Origin: Micrasema longulum
Lineage: Eukaryota; Arthropoda; Insecta; Trichoptera; Brachycentridae
DNA length: 64,000 nucleotides
Reading direction: 5' to 3'
NCBI GenBank assembly: GCA_022494885.1
Contig: JAGVSM010003557.1
Span: 124,001 to 188,000 of the forward strand
Every line of letters begins with the position of its first letter. Position 1 is the stretch's first letter. The notes under the pieces were generated by a model that was not told the DNA's origin, made no database searches, and saw only the letters and a program-made list of their open reading frames with translations. Below are positions 21,701-29,731 of the stretch, piece by piece. The translations under genes and the position numbers were made by a program.

Positions 21701-22260
21701 TCACATGGTAATACATGTTTTTTTTCCATAGTAATAAGAGTTTTTAAATATTATAAAATTTAAGAGATAAGATTATGTATATTTATTAGAACTAAACTAT
21801 AAGCACCTGCTGACGAACTGCATTTTATGCAGTTCAGTAGGACTTGATAATTTGTATTTTACTTTTTGTATGTTTTTTTTTTAATTTGGGAATTTCAAAT
21901 CGGATTGTGGTCCTGTGGCTAGTGTCTCGGACTCACGGACCAAAGGTCTGTGGTTCGAATCCCACTCTACCCCTACTTGATTCCCATTTTCTAATAGTGA
22001 GTTATTTACAACTCGTTTAAAATGGCCCTCAAAATGTAATATTTAGGTTAATCATAAGAACGCAAATATTTGTTTTAAAAAATTAAAAAATAATCAAAAT
22101 AAAAAAATTATAAAAAATACTAATTTTGGTTTGAATTTCAGGTGAATGTATTGACAAGATAAGCGGGTGCCATCTGGCGGTGCAGGCGAGGCTCTGCCCT
22201 TACAAGTACTACGCCAACTCGTGTTGCGCTGCTTGCAGGCGCGCCCTTTCCCTCTCATAA
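594..22260 (+). CDS. ADAMTS-like protein (spacer, five TSP1 repeats, PLAC), 5' partial, nine exons
   Basis: Secreted extracellular matrix protein of the ADAMTS-like family, which lacks protease activity and organises matrix or fibrillin-type scaffolds. Exons joined by me: 594-760, 3107-3539, 4784-5010, 9841-10458, 11062-11209, 12893-13095, 16877-17021, 17796-17861, 22142-22260; every junction is GT-AG and keeps phase, giving 707 residues plus a stop. Order, numbering from the first full codon here: spacer end 1-80 (ISWSGEYEAAGT, YRR, PNPGIKYEYTI), basic linker ending RHRRRR, TSP1-1 from W186, TSP1-2 from W242, seven-residue repeats about 315-391, TSP1-3 from W473, TSP1-4 from W528, TSP1-5 from W591, PLAC with Cys 671, 678, 687, 696, 697 and 700. 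The absence of Kunitz or Ig domains in view argues against papilin. The arrangement best fits ADAMTSL4/6 (THSD4) and Drosophila Lonely heart; orthology is inferred. Upstream exons with signal peptide, first TSP1 and Cys-rich region must lie left of the window. Confidence 0.88.
1071..1518. repeat. Foldback (inverted-repeat) element
   Basis: The left arm about 1071-1262 is the imperfect reverse complement of the right arm about 1321-1518 (for example GGCCAGACTGCGAAACTTCA against its complement near 1490-1507, and GGACAAGCA near 1216 against TGCTTGTCC near 1359-1367). The open frames within it are by-products. Confidence 0.8.
2179..2250 (+). mobile_element. SINE-1 head fragment
   Basis: GTCGGCCTCATGGTGCAGTA and TTTGCCTACCATGC match the tRNA-like head of the complete copy starting at 2497; the body is missing. 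Confidence 0.55.
2440..2760 (+). mobile_element. tRNA-derived SINE (SINE-1) with 57-base 5' extension
   Basis: The tRNA-like head starts at 2497 (GGCCTCGCGGTGTAATGGTC, B-box like GGGTACGATTC). The body contains CCCTGGACTGGTACC and ends GCAGTGCCCTGTGCACCA then GGGAATAATGATGAT. Bases 2440-2497 also recur beside the copy at 33612-33938, so the element or a duplicated unit extends upstream of the tRNA head. Confidence 0.8.
3107..3539 (+). CDS. ADAMTS-like gene, exon: spacer end, basic linker, start of TSP1-1
   Basis: Acceptor CGTTTTAG at 3106; donor CTG|GTAAGC; leaves with one base of a split glycine codon. It begins ILYQHPNPGIKYEYTI, the conserved end of the spacer. A polar, probably disordered linker of about 100 residues follows, rich in Ser, Pro, His and acidic residues. 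It ends RHRRRR just before W186, a possible furin-type basic site. The last residues WQIVKYTQCSKPCAG open the first complete TSP1 repeat. Confidence 0.88.
3925..3996 (-). tRNA. tRNA-Pro (TGG), slightly diverged copy
   Basis: Same tRNA on the opposite strand, 154 bases from the + copy. One change turns C27 of the anticodon stem to T, giving a T-G wobble with G43. Unlike its partner it has no T run immediately after the 3' end, so it may be poorly terminated or a recent pseudogene. Confidence 0.85.
4151..4222 (+). tRNA. tRNA-Pro (TGG)
   Basis: A full 72-base cloverleaf: acceptor GGCTCGT/ACGAGCC, anticodon stem CTCGC/GCGAG, loop TTTGGGT with anticodon TGG, T stem CCGGG/CCCGG around TTCAAAT. A run of six T follows directly, a Pol III terminator. 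It lies in the intron between ADAMTS-like exons 3539 and 4784 and diverges from the copy at 3925. Confidence 0.95.
4784..5010 (+). CDS. ADAMTS-like gene, exon: rest of TSP1-1, start of TSP1-2
   Basis: Acceptor TTTTTTTCAG at 4783; donor AAA|GTAAGC. It completes TSP1-1 (ACVRD, RRCGARP, RSCGGPC) and starts TSP1-2 (WAPLPWGPCSGPCG, TRVVQC). It is very GC-rich against AT-rich introns. The open frames on the opposite strand here (4728-5031) are shadows of this exon's composition. Confidence 0.88.
5011..7224. other. Intron sequence, no gene seen
   Basis: AT-rich intron of the ADAMTS-like gene. Apart from the SINE-1 relic near 6200 I find no domain, RNA or repeat that I can support. Confidence 0.6.
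6200..6256 (+). mobile_element. SINE-1 3' end relic
   Basis: GTAGTGCCCTATAAACGATT and GTGCCGAAAGGGCATTAAGA resemble the 3' end of SINE-1, diverged. Confidence 0.45.
7225..7765 (+). repeat. Dispersed repeat family R, longest copy
   Basis: The 5' half (AATTCGCTTCCCTC, CCAATGAAGTACATACTATG, GGCAGCTTTTCTCGTTCG) recurs at 13500-13745 and 63866-64000. The 3' half (GCCGTCTTCGGACGTACG, TTTCATTCTGATACT, AGAGTGACAGAAAAACA) recurs at 15240-15560 and 50080-50350. The weak frame at 7226-7552 is not recognised as a protein. Confidence 0.7.
8199..8254 (+). repeat. Short dispersed repeat shared with 37104-37160
   Basis: CTGTAGTCTGGTAAAACGCA and AAATCATACGATTTTGCC occur in both places in the same orientation. 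Confidence 0.6.
8661..8880 (+). repeat. Two-copy direct repeat, unit about 65 bases
   Basis: GTATCTTCGTGATCACTC with AGAATTTATCT at 8661 recurs diverged at about 8817 (GTATCTTCGTAATCGCTC). Confidence 0.5.
9603..9815 (+). mobile_element. Non-LTR retrotransposon 3' end (5'-truncated)
   Basis: It encodes the tail KILHNGLKHYNDLPYYLKTF, then KINLKKHMMTEL and a stop, followed by CCCTAACGGG and an AAATAAATAAAA tail. It is nearly identical to the end of the longer copy at 43310-43897. It sits directly upstream of the exon at 9841. Confidence 0.85.
9841..10458 (+). CDS. ADAMTS-like gene, large exon: end of TSP1-2, seven-residue repeats, start of TSP1-3
   Basis: Acceptor CATTATAG at 9840; donor GAG|GTCTGT at 10458; phase 0 both sides, 206 codons. 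TSP1-2 ends with KCQQSEC. Then come about eleven copies of a seven-residue unit of the type NRQYDPA, drifting to ARQYDSD, FNQYDQN and NRRYDQT, and a charged low-complexity tract. The end AWIYSEWTQE opens TSP1-3. The donor is non-optimal and adds one residue (Glu) before the expected CS pair of the TSP1 motif. Confidence 0.87.
9955..10190 (+). repeat. Coding minisatellite, 21-base unit
   Basis: Tandem 21-base units of the form AAYCGNCARYACGACCCGGC encode seven-residue repeats inside the exon 9841-10458. The first five are close to identical; later units drift and the frame is kept throughout. Confidence 0.85.
10765..10850 (-). mobile_element. SINE-3 tail relic
   Basis: Reading the minus strand, AGTGAGTTATTTATAACTCG and the following bases match the body of the tRNA-like elements at 21895 and 57660. 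Confidence 0.4.
11062..11209 (+). CDS. ADAMTS-like gene, exon: TSP1-3 body
   Basis: Acceptor CATTTCAG at 11061; donor ACTG|GTAAAA, phase 1. It reads CSEECGRGVQTRMVRC, then RACSSDRKC, a textbook TSP1 core with CSxxCGxGxQxRxVxC spacing. It ends FKWFT, which opens TSP1-4. A longer open frame over the same bases is a shadow. Confidence 0.88.
11620..12070. repeat. Foldback repeat family A, copy 1
   Basis: Contains the family's diagnostic blocks GGCGTTGCCTAGTATGTAGG, ACACAGTGTGTAAAGTGGCC, AGGTCATAAGCCCTGTAGAT and CCAGGGAGTTGAATCCAGTC, with inverted ATTTAAGAGAAGGTAATAT ends. Confidence 0.8.
12893..13095 (+). CDS. ADAMTS-like gene, exon: TSP1-4 and start of TSP1-5
   Basis: Acceptor CCTTCTAG at 12892; donor CAG|GTAGAT. 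It reads GPWSPCSDPCAINGKMSREV, VCLVYN, RPCPPNLLRADC, then WFVSDWSQ. It is strongly GC-rich and ends in phase 0, exactly where TSP1-5 continues with CAGVCG. Confidence 0.88.
13500..13745 (+). repeat. Dispersed repeat family R, 5' half
   Basis: AATTCGCTTCCTTC, CAATGAAGTGCATATCATGC and CAGGCAGCTTTTCTCGTTCG match the copy at 7225. It ends at CAGATGCGGTGTG. Confidence 0.7.
13984..14092 (+). mobile_element. LINE 3' tail fragment
   Basis: ATGGCTTGACACGGGCATAG and CCTAAAAAGCC with an AATGAATAAATAAATAAAT tail. Copies occur at 60812-60898 and, inverted, at about 54805-54885. Confidence 0.7.
14100..14335. repeat. Foldback repeat family A, copy 2 (decayed)
   Basis: GATGAATCTTACCCACACCA, CACTGTGTGTAAAGTGGTCA, CACTTAAACCAGCC and ACACACTCAAAATATTGTTG match the family. 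Confidence 0.65.
14352..14423 (-). tRNA. tRNA-Pro (TGG)
   Basis: Intact 72-base tRNA-Pro with the same stems and TGG anticodon. On its own strand a TTTTT run follows within a few bases. It lies in the intron between exons 13095 and 16877, diverging from the copy at 14590. Confidence 0.95.
14590..14661 (+). tRNA. tRNA-Pro (TGG), one D-loop change
   Basis: Intact stems and TGG anticodon; the D loop reads AGGAG instead of AGGGG. An A and then a run of eight T follow. It forms the second head-to-head pair with 14352-14423; the 166-base spacer is not recognisably like the spacer of the first pair. Confidence 0.93.
15240..15545 (+). repeat. Dispersed repeat family R, 3' half
   Basis: GCTGTCTTCGGACGTACGTT, TTGGGGTGCGAAAAACGGGA and GACTGACAGAAAAAA correspond to the 3' half of 7225-7765. 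Confidence 0.65.
15546..16380 (-). mobile_element. RTE-like retrotransposon C-terminal relics
   Basis: The minus strand reads RRRYVWLGHKLQIPSESAC at about 16250-16350 and, separately, VIKWRRFACLGCILQMLPEN at 15546-15615. Both are versions of the RLRWLGHVLRMP tail of non-LTR reverse transcriptases. The sequence between them is unassigned. Confidence 0.55.
16877..17021 (+). CDS. ADAMTS-like gene, exon: TSP1-5 body
   Basis: Acceptor ATTTGTAG at 16876; donor TTCA|GTAAGT, phase 1. It reads CAGVCGSTKQERLVTCQG, then AACPGLRPS and RECVPSHC, the last TSP1 repeat before the PLAC module. Confidence 0.86.
17400..17640 (+). mobile_element. RTE-like LINE 3' end
   Basis: It reads relics of GRPKxRWLDDV and then a RxRQILKEAQGPQRA-like tail ending in GATGATGATGG repeats, typical of lepidopteran RTE-type elements. 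Confidence 0.55.
17796..17861 (+). CDS. ADAMTS-like gene, micro-exon linker between TSP1-5 and PLAC
   Basis: A 66-base exon, acceptor AATTTACAG at 17795, donor TCAG|GTCTGA. It reads PAPKTERDKENENSLDDTPQ, a short acidic linker. Phase 1 on both sides, so including or skipping it would keep the frame. The exon is supported by phase, splice signals and clean coding content; it has no domain of its own. Confidence 0.78.
18799..19069. repeat. Foldback MITE-like element
   Basis: Inner arms 18901-18944 and 18964-19007 are close to perfect reverse complements (CACTACTATAATTTCGGGAG against its complement). Outer blocks with GTTATTAGTGTTACC and AATTATTATGAAAATAAAAC are also inverted. A diverged single copy lies at 19200-19640. 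Confidence 0.85.
19200..19640. repeat. Decayed relative of the 18799 foldback
   Basis: CACTACTACAGTTTCAAGAG, CACTCCTCCTATCGACGGGT, then the inverted outer block GTAACACTACTAACAAAGTT near 19555. The centre has diverged or been lost. Confidence 0.6.
19844..19879. repeat. 36-base perfect palindrome
   Basis: TAAAGTGTTGGAGGAT followed by TAAT and the exact reverse complement. No flanking element is recognised. Confidence 0.85.
19990..20645 (-). mobile_element. Jockey-like reverse transcriptase relic
   Basis: The minus strand reads DFKKAFDTAHVTMIKKL (RT motif A region) and VNFEVPQGSILGLLLYILY (RT motif B region), with stops and frameshifts between them. No intact frame. Confidence 0.7.
21184..21345 (-). 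mobile_element. LINE 3' end, same family as 58970-59250
   Basis: Shared blocks ATTCCCAGGAGTTGTACGAG, ACTCATTTGGGAC and GTACATAA, with T-rich ends indicating minus orientation. Confidence 0.55.
21369..21594. repeat. Tandem repeat, about 45-base unit, five copies
   Basis: Units begin TCTGTGAACTTAATATTAAA and end AACATTTAAACA; copies vary at a few bases. The minus-strand open frame is periodic only because of the repeat. Confidence 0.85.
21895..22040 (+). mobile_element. tRNA-like SINE-3
   Basis: tRNA-like head with B box GGTTCGAATCC and GGACTCACGGACCAAAGGTC, then a body ACTACTTGATT-like, GTGAGTTATTTACAACTCG. A second copy lies at 57660-57840. Confidence 0.65.
22142..22260 (+). CDS. ADAMTS-like gene, last exon: PLAC domain and stop
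   Basis: Acceptor AATTTCAG at 22141; TAA stop at 22258-22260. It reads ECIDKISGC, ARLCPYKYYANSCCAACRR, then ALSLS-stop. Six cysteines in PLAC spacing mark the usual carboxyl terminus of ADAMTS-like, papilin and some ADAMTS proteins. Confidence 0.9.
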
Positions 22261-22880
22261 CGGGCTCCGTGCACTGGCGCCCTCAACACCCTTAGCGCCT
22301 TTAGCGCCCTTAGCGACCGAAACGCTAACTCCATAGACTATTAAAGAGACAGTAGCTCCGAAAAAAGTTCAGTTTAAAAAGCTCCACTCTTTCCATTTCG
22401 GCGGAAATGCAATGGACCTTTTTTACATAACTTTTTTCAGTGCAACTACCCCTTAATCTAAAAAAAAAAACACGCGAGAACTCTCACCAATCAAACCATA
22501 GAAAAACATTTATTTATTATGATTTTTTTGCAACCCAACGGGCAAAGATTGCTCAACCACAATTGTGAATTAAAGCGCAAAATATCAGCGATTATAAAAA
22601 AAGGTACTTTTTTTAAATATTGTGGTATGGGTTGTTTTAACAAACAATACATTAAAAAAAGCTAATACACAAATTTGCTCTTATCCCTAAAAAAAAATAT
22701 GCTTAAAAATTTATTCCGACAATCCATCATTTTTCCATCTACGTATTTCGATTGCGTAAAATAAAATTTTTGCTTAGATTATAAAAACACGTGAGTCCTC
22801 TTTTTGCAAATTTGAAGTCAAACATGCAGAAATTATCTTAATAAGCTCTTTTATACATGAATAAAACACCGAATCTCACT
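22261..22880 (+). other. Probable 3' untranslated region of the ADAMTS-like gene
   Basis: The first 60 bases hold a short GC-rich tandem of CCTTAGCGCC-like units, after which the sequence turns AT-rich. An AATAAA lies near 22860. The true polyadenylation site cannot be fixed from sequence alone. Confidence 0.35.
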
Positions 22881-23454
22881 TTTGTCATAAAATGCTTTAC
22901 TCAGTTGAAATAAAAATCTGATATCCACTTTTTTGGTGCAAAAAACATCAGTGGTTCAAGATACCCAATTTCCATGTGTATTTTTACTTTAAAAACATAT
23001 ATTTTATAGAGGAAATTCTTTTTGGGTTGAAATTATCTTAACAAGAAACATTAATTAAAATGTTTGACCACAAAGTTATTACTTTAAACATAAATAATAT
23101 GAAATTATCTAATTGGGTTAGAAAGTCATCATGTTTTGCAAATCGCCTAATCACTAAATCTTGTTTCCTGAAAATTTCGTTCAACGTGACTAATTGTTTA
23201 TCCTTTAAGGTGCATATATTTATTAGTAGATTTATTATTGAACAAGAAAAATTACTAAATTAGTGCTCCAACTTTTCAAGCTTCTAAATACGTTTTTATA
23301 TTTTTTTACGGCAGAAAGGTTAAGTTCACCTACATTTGTTGTACAATTTAATTTTTCATATCCATAAAATTATTCAACAATATATTCTTATTTTATTTTA
23401 ATTTCGGTGCCATTTTTACTAGCCTTAAATAAATGTGCTAAACAATTAGAGTCT

Positions 23455-23525
23455 TATTGTGGTTGAATGGAATTCGAACCACGGACCTCTAATCCGTGAG
23501 TCCACAATATTGGTGCTGCAACCCA
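23455..23525 (-). mobile_element. tRNA-like SINE-3 head, minus strand
   Basis: GTGGACTCACGGATTAGAGG and GGTTCGAATTCCATTC on the minus strand give a tRNA-like head without a usable acceptor stem. Confidence 0.5.
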
Positions 23526-23639
23526 GATATTTTTTTATTGAACATTCATATTTAACATTCAACGTTTTTGTTATCTTGCCGGACTTAATAAGGACATCAA
23601 AATAATTTCCAACCTTTGCTAGCAGAATCAAACTGCATT

Positions 23640-24420
23640 AAACTACTTTCTGAAGAGGTAGAAATTTAGAGAGGAGTCAGACGAGGATGCTTTCTGTCCC
23701 CCATGCTCTTTAGTTTTATTCCGAAAAAAGTCGAGGTAGGATTAAAGATCGATGAAAAGATACTTGAAATAACACACAATATGCTGACAAAGCACTCATT
23801 CTAATTCTAGTCAACTTACTTGAATATTTTGAATTACTCCTGAACCCAATTTCAATGCTTGTAAAGAATATGGTCCAAAGCTCAACGCAAGTAAAACAAA
23901 ATATATGACTATTATTAAAGATATAACTTATTCAAGACAATTTATTGTTGAGGGTTAAAGTATCTTGGATGCAACTTAAACGAAAATTGGGACCCTTATA
24001 TTGAATTTAAATGCCGTATATATCAGGCTAGATCCACGTTCATCAAGATGACAAAGGTGTTCTGCAGACATAATATTCATTGTAACCTCCAAATGCGCAT
24101 GATTCGGTGCTTGTAATCTCTGTTCTCCTGTGCTAAATGAAGGCTTTGACCATCAGGAAAAAAAAAAAAAATTAGAAGCCTTTGGATTGGCAACTGGGTC
24201 CTCAAAATTTGATGAGTGGATAGAGTCTGAAATGTAGACGTGATGAGTACGATGTATAAGGAAAAAGAAATATTAAAAACGATTTAAATCCAAATGTTGC
24301 AGTATTTCAGTGACATCAAAAGACACACGGAGAAACATGAGATCATATGTCTCATTATACAAGGCAAAATTGCGAGCAGAAGTGGGCCTGGAAGGAAAAG
24401 TACTTATTAGTATGTCAAGT
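23640..24420 (+). mobile_element. Non-LTR reverse transcriptase relic
   Basis: Pieces in several frames: GVRRGCFLSPMLFSF (motif B), LKLNASKTKYMTIIKD (downstream of the catalytic Asp pair, which is lost), VKYLGCNLNENWDPY-like, and RQARSTFIKM-like. Many stops. Confidence 0.65.
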
Positions 24421-24429
24421 ATACAGTGG

Positions 24430-27400
24430 AGTTAGTAATAATAAAACTATGATTCAAATTATATTTTTTATTGTATGATTGCAGACGTTCAATAACGGAC
24501 AAAATCACGCAGAGATGCGTTTTTTTTCTATGAATTTTGATTGGTGAAAATATCTCGCGATAAGGGTAATGAGTCGCTTTTAAAATTGTTTTCTTGGCAA
24601 ATTAAATCATATTTATACACTGAATAATATTGATTTATTTTTTTAGTGACTCAATGCTTAGTTTATTCGGAAAATTGACCATTACTCTTTGCACAAATAA
24701 GACTATGTCATATTTTAAGTACTTATATCGCCTTTGTTCCAGAATTGCACTTTCTTACTATTTTTTCTGAAAGTTATTGACTGTTTTTTCTTGCTTTTTT
24801 TTACTTCTTTTCGTAGTGTTTTTACATTTGAATTAGCTTTTTTATCAAAAGAGTGTAGAAAATCAATGTTTTTTACAATTTGCATACCGCATTTTATTTA
24901 TGTTTTAGATTTCTTTTTTCCTGAGTGACTTTATAAAACGGAGTTTTTAATTTGAGAAACATTTAAGCTAACATTTTACATCTATTTTTTTGCAACAGAG
25001 AAAGAAAACATTTTTGAGAAGAGGATATGGAAGTATAGGCGATTACAGGGTTTATGACCTGCCATTGGTGACCTGCCAAAAAAAAATTCGAAGGAGGCCT
25101 AGAAACTGTTAAGAGAGGAAAAGCGATTTGTAAGAATAACTTAGGTTTACTATATTTCTATTGGCCCAAATTTTGTTACAATGCAATGTCATTTTATCAC
25201 AGTTCAGAAAAACGTAAAATTTTCAAATTTATGTTTAAATACGTACATTAAAAAAAGGAAACCGTTGACACTACTTTCTTTTCAATTCAAAAAGTGTTTT
25301 TACACTTTCCAAACTTTTTTTATTAATTTATTCAACGGCGTTTAGCAATTCAATTTTTAAAAACAATAATACAAAATACTTGCGTATATGTGAAATTGCA
25401 AAAGAAATTATTAATATTTAAACATTTTCATGTAACACAAGAGAATTGAGATAAAACGTTTTCGGGCCAATTTACCATATTATGTGACAGCGCCAGAAAC
25501 AGATCAACATATACATTAAACATTGTTAAAAATTATAACTAACAAACATACAACTAATTTTACTTAAGAAATTCTTAAAAAATATCGATTCTAGTTTGTA
25601 TATGAACTAAATGTACATTTTTGTATTTGTATCAGTCTGTAAACGATATTATATATTTTTTAAATTCATTAAAGGCTATATTATATCGTTACGAAAGGCT
25701 GGATTAAAATACCAATGATCTAATTTTTTAAATATGATTTATTTTTCGATTAAACGAATTGAACTATGTTAAAATGAAAATCAATTTAAAAAGTGTATTT
25801 CTGAACAGGGGCGATTATAAAATTTGAATAATATGTGTTGAATATTTGCAAAAAGGATTACAATGTTTTGATAAAAATAGGCAAAATTCTCACTTTCGAT
25901 TTTGTGCAAACTTATTGAATAAACTTGCATTTTTAATCCTAGTTTTTTTGCCTAAATTAAAAATTGTATGAAATTATAATCTAATAATGTTATTTTATGA
26001 TAAGTGTGATATTATTTGAAAATTCGCTTTGGCGAATCTAGATTATTAAATAATTTATGCTTGTTGTAAGATTATAACTACGTTTTTAATAAGTTTGTAT
26101 AGTTAGAAAATTGCCATCTTAATTATATAATTTTAGATTAATTAATTCACTTTTAATTATACATATATAACAGTATTTCAAACTTTATTTAATACTACTA
26201 TTAATTAATTTGTCTAGTTTACTATTTAACCGCCATTAAATAAGGCTATTGATTTTATACATACTTAACTTTAATCTTATGTGATATTTATAGTTTTATC
26301 AAAAATAAATATTTAAATGAAATTTTTTCGAATGCACCAATTAAAAAAAAAAACATTTTATCCGTCTACTTAAATCGATGGGCACGTTTCTAAAATTATT
26401 TACCATAGTCAATCTCACTCCAGAAAGAAAATAAAACATCGGTTTTTATTTATTTATTTTTGATCATTTCATTTCAATATCATATATTCTATGAATGAAT
26501 CGAAATTTCTGAATTAATTTTTTTAAATATTAAAAAAATTAAATATTATTATTAACTTACATCAATATAAATATTCCTACTAACTTATGTAAAATAATTG
26601 ATCATTATTGTTTTAACTTATAGTTTTTAATATTGTAAAATGCATGGTTAGTTCTTAATACCATATAATTATTTATGTACATACATATTTTCAAGTTCAT
26701 TTTTCACGCTTATTCTTTTGTTTATAATATAATCATGATTCATCAAATAAAATAAATTACACGGTAAGTTTTTTTTTTGCTTTTTCGTCTACTTTATTAA
26801 ATTTAGAAATTAAAAATATTTTTATGCTATGTAAATCTAGTCTTCATGTTTTCGTTCTTAAATCTATAAATTTAAGACAACAATATTTTTGTAGATAATT
26901 TAGGAAATGTAGTGAAATTTTGTATTCAGGTTATTGAAAACATTATTCAGGAACACTTTGCATGTTTTCATATATAACGTTAATGAGTTAAAACATTCTT
27001 ATTTTGTTTTTACAAATCGATAACTCGATCCAAGATATTGTTCAGGGTTTCATTGTGTTATTTTTCTGGCATGATTCAAATTTCGACAAAATAATACATT
27101 TAAAATTGCTATAAAGTTGACAAACACTGCTTTTATTTTATGACCTTATTTTTTTAAGATAAGATTTGTTTATTTAACACATGTATATTTAAAATATGTA
27201 AGTAGATTACCATATTATTGGTTAAATAAGTATTTACAGTAGAATTGAATAAAACACTGTAAAATTATTTTTTTTTATTATTTCTTGTCCTTCATTTCTT
27301 TATAAAGAATATTTCCCATATGGGAATATATCAAAATTATTTGAATGCTATTTAACATGTTTTTGCCACGGAGTCTTTAATGTTACCACCTTATATTATT

Positions 27401-27600
27401 ATGTAAACGTGACATAAATAAAAGCTCATGTAAGTTATCTACATCGGACTTCATACTAGGAATGCATGGTCCCATTTTAAGTCAGTAATTAAAAGAGCCG
27501 TGTTGTAAAATAACACCATTCCAACTGAGTGCCCCTTTTCCGTGTCACCACATGTCTCTACCTAATGATAAAAAAACGGGAATATGTCAAAAAAATGCAA
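24430..27600. other. Intergenic, very AT-rich, little recognisable
   Basis: Between the two convergent genes. Only a family A scrap at 24990-25075 stands out. No coding or RNA feature is supported. Confidence 0.6.
24990..25075. repeat. Foldback repeat family A, fragment
   Basis: GCAACAGAGAAAGAAAACAT and GGGTTTATGACCTGCCATTG match the family. Confidence 0.55.
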
Positions 27601-28010
27601 ATTTTTAATTTTTAATATTTATTTATTTTCCCTTTTAAAATACTCGCCATTTGCGAAAGTGCATTGATGCCAACGTTTAATCCAATTGTCTATGCACTTT
27701 TCATAGGCCTCTGCAAAGGTATGGCTTTTAGCTCTCGCAGCGAATTCTCTTTTACGGAATCAATCATCTCAAAGCATGTTCCTCTTAATAGCAATTTCAG
27801 CCTTGGGAAAAGACAAATGTCAGACAGGGCCTGGTCTGGAGAATACGGTGCTTCGCTAAAGAGATTAGTCGAATTTTTGGCCAAAAACTCCGAAACAATT
27901 GCCGCTGTGTGAAACGGCGTTTTATAGTGGTGTAAAACCCACGAGTTGTCCTTCCACATTCCTTCAGTGTTTTAGGACGAGGGGGGCAATGACGCGTTTC
28001 ATACCCAAAA
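27600..28010 (-). pseudogene. mariner transposase C-terminal relic
   Basis: It reads MWKDNSWVLHHYKTPFHTAA, YSPDQALSDICLFPRLK, then after a frameshift near 27716 AYEKCIDNWIKRWHQCTFAN, GEYFKREN and a stop. This is the last third of a mariner transposase. The catalytic Asp of the usual HHDNAPAHT block is Tyr here, so it could not transpose. Confidence 0.8.
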
Positions 28011-28154
28011 CATCTTAATGATAAGATGCTCTCTAGTTATAATCTATAGTTTACATGTTTTAAAAAACCGCCTAATAGATGGAAACGTATAACGATTTTG
28101 ACAGACTGTAAATCATGTATCATGAGTGTACGAACTGATATCCAGATATTAAAA

Positions 28155-28630
28155 AATTGATTGCAAAATGTATACATTGGCTGGATACGAGGACACTGCG
28201 GAATAATTGGCAATGAAAGAGCTGACGAAAAAGCTCAGGAAGTAACTCTCAAAAAAACAGTTCCTGATTTTGCAGACTTTCCAATAAGTTTTGCAAAGAT
28301 AAAAATAAGAAGCAGAACTTTACAGCTCTGGAATGATCGCTATTTAGCAGAACCCACAGGAAAGGTATCAAAAATGATTTTTCCATCTATTTACCATGCT
28401 TTTGAATTCAGGAAACTGCAGCGTGCAGGATACAAACTTACACAAATCCTGACAGGACATGGCGGATTTATGAGCCATTTACACTGATTCAAGATATTTG
28501 AGATCAACACTTGCCCATGCAATGATGTTACTCTCCAAGAGTCTCCTGTTAGTCTTCCATCTATCAATGCATCGCTTCTGCAAAGAATGCAACTGGAGGC
28601 GCGATGCAGAAGTCTAAATTAGGATTTACA
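28155..28630 (+). pseudogene. Non-LTR retrotransposon RNase H domain relic
   Basis: It reads YIGWIRGHCGIIGNERADEK, the end of a Jockey/R1-type RNase H domain. A helical linker and LTQILTGHGGF follow, then a Cys-containing tail (NTCPCNDVTLQ). Truncated at both ends. Confidence 0.8.
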
Positions 28631-29566
28631 CGATGTTTATGTAGTAATTAGTCATAAGGACTTGTCAAGAGAGGTAACATTATACATGATAGATATAGTA
28701 AAGGCAATAAAACGAATAAATGATGGCAGGACACCAAATGCCGAACACTCTTCAAGTGGATCGGAAGATCTGTTGACGAATTGACAACAGTCCGCCTTCT
28801 CCTGACGAGTTTTCTGTGGTTTCCTTGTCACTAGAGCAAATGCGGAGAGGCTACTGAAACAGGCCACAGCCGAAACCTTCCACTCGATTCTTACATAATA
28901 TATCAACTAAATAACTAAACAAAGTTTTTCAATGAAGTAAATTTAATAGAATGATTTATTTTTTTGAAGTAAACAAATAAATAACTATCCCTTTGAAGTA
29001 AATATAAACCTTGTACATTACAAGCAAGGTGAAAAAATAATGAAACTCACATATTAAAAAAAAACAATAATACAGCAAGCTCTCGGATTGGTACACATCA
29101 TTTTTCAAGACGATTTGCTTTGCTATTTAGCATGTTTTCTTCGGTACTTGACGTTGCGGGACGTCCAGTATGTTTAGTGTTCAAAACCCAACATCTTCAA
29201 TGCGAGGTTACATGGTCTCTCGGTGTGAGAATGAAACGGACTTAGTCCATTAAAAATAGTAAACACATATCCTTATACATACAGGCGCATTTGAAATAAA
29301 ATACAAATAAATCAATTTAAAGCTAGGACAAAAATAAAATAATAAAAATGAATAATAATAATTTATAATTATACAAATGAATCAAATTAAAATGGAAATC
29401 ACCAGACACACAACTACATAACTAGACTTGTATACTTTCGTCGTAAAAAGGTTCTCCATCTTAATAACTCTATAGGGTGTTAAAGCCAATCCTTTTTTTT
29501 AAACATTTGAATACGCTGATAAAATAATTGTTGATTCAATACACGTTGTCTAGTTTCATTTTCACG

Positions 29567-29731
29567 TTAATTTTTTTTGTGTTTTTCATTCTGTGTTGAC
29601 ATCGTTTGATTTTTTTCCATTGAATACTTTATATACATCTTTTGCAAATTTGAAAATGGCATTTCAAAAAGAAGATGCATAAAAAAGGCAGCTATATACG
29701 ACAAAATTATGGATGCAACCGGATATAGCAC
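29567..29731 (-). CDS. NRF-6-like gene, exon 11: C terminus and stop
   Basis: Acceptor TTTTTTTAG at 29732; stop TAA at 29567-29569. It reads VLYPVASIILSYIAAFFMHL, LFEMPFSNLQKMY, then a polar tail ending HKKN. FEMPF/FEAPF followed by LEK-type residues is the usual end of the family. It lies too short in frame to stand out by ORF length and was found by scanning for this motif. Confidence 0.85.
   Translation of the reverse strand: MLYPVASIILSYIAAFFMHLLFEMPFSNLQKMYIKYSMEKNQTMSTQNEKHKKN

Noticed and set aside
21895..21970. tRNA-like sequence as a true tRNA gene
   Set aside because: Has a B box but no pairing acceptor stem, and a second copy with the same non-tRNA body exists, so it is a SINE head.
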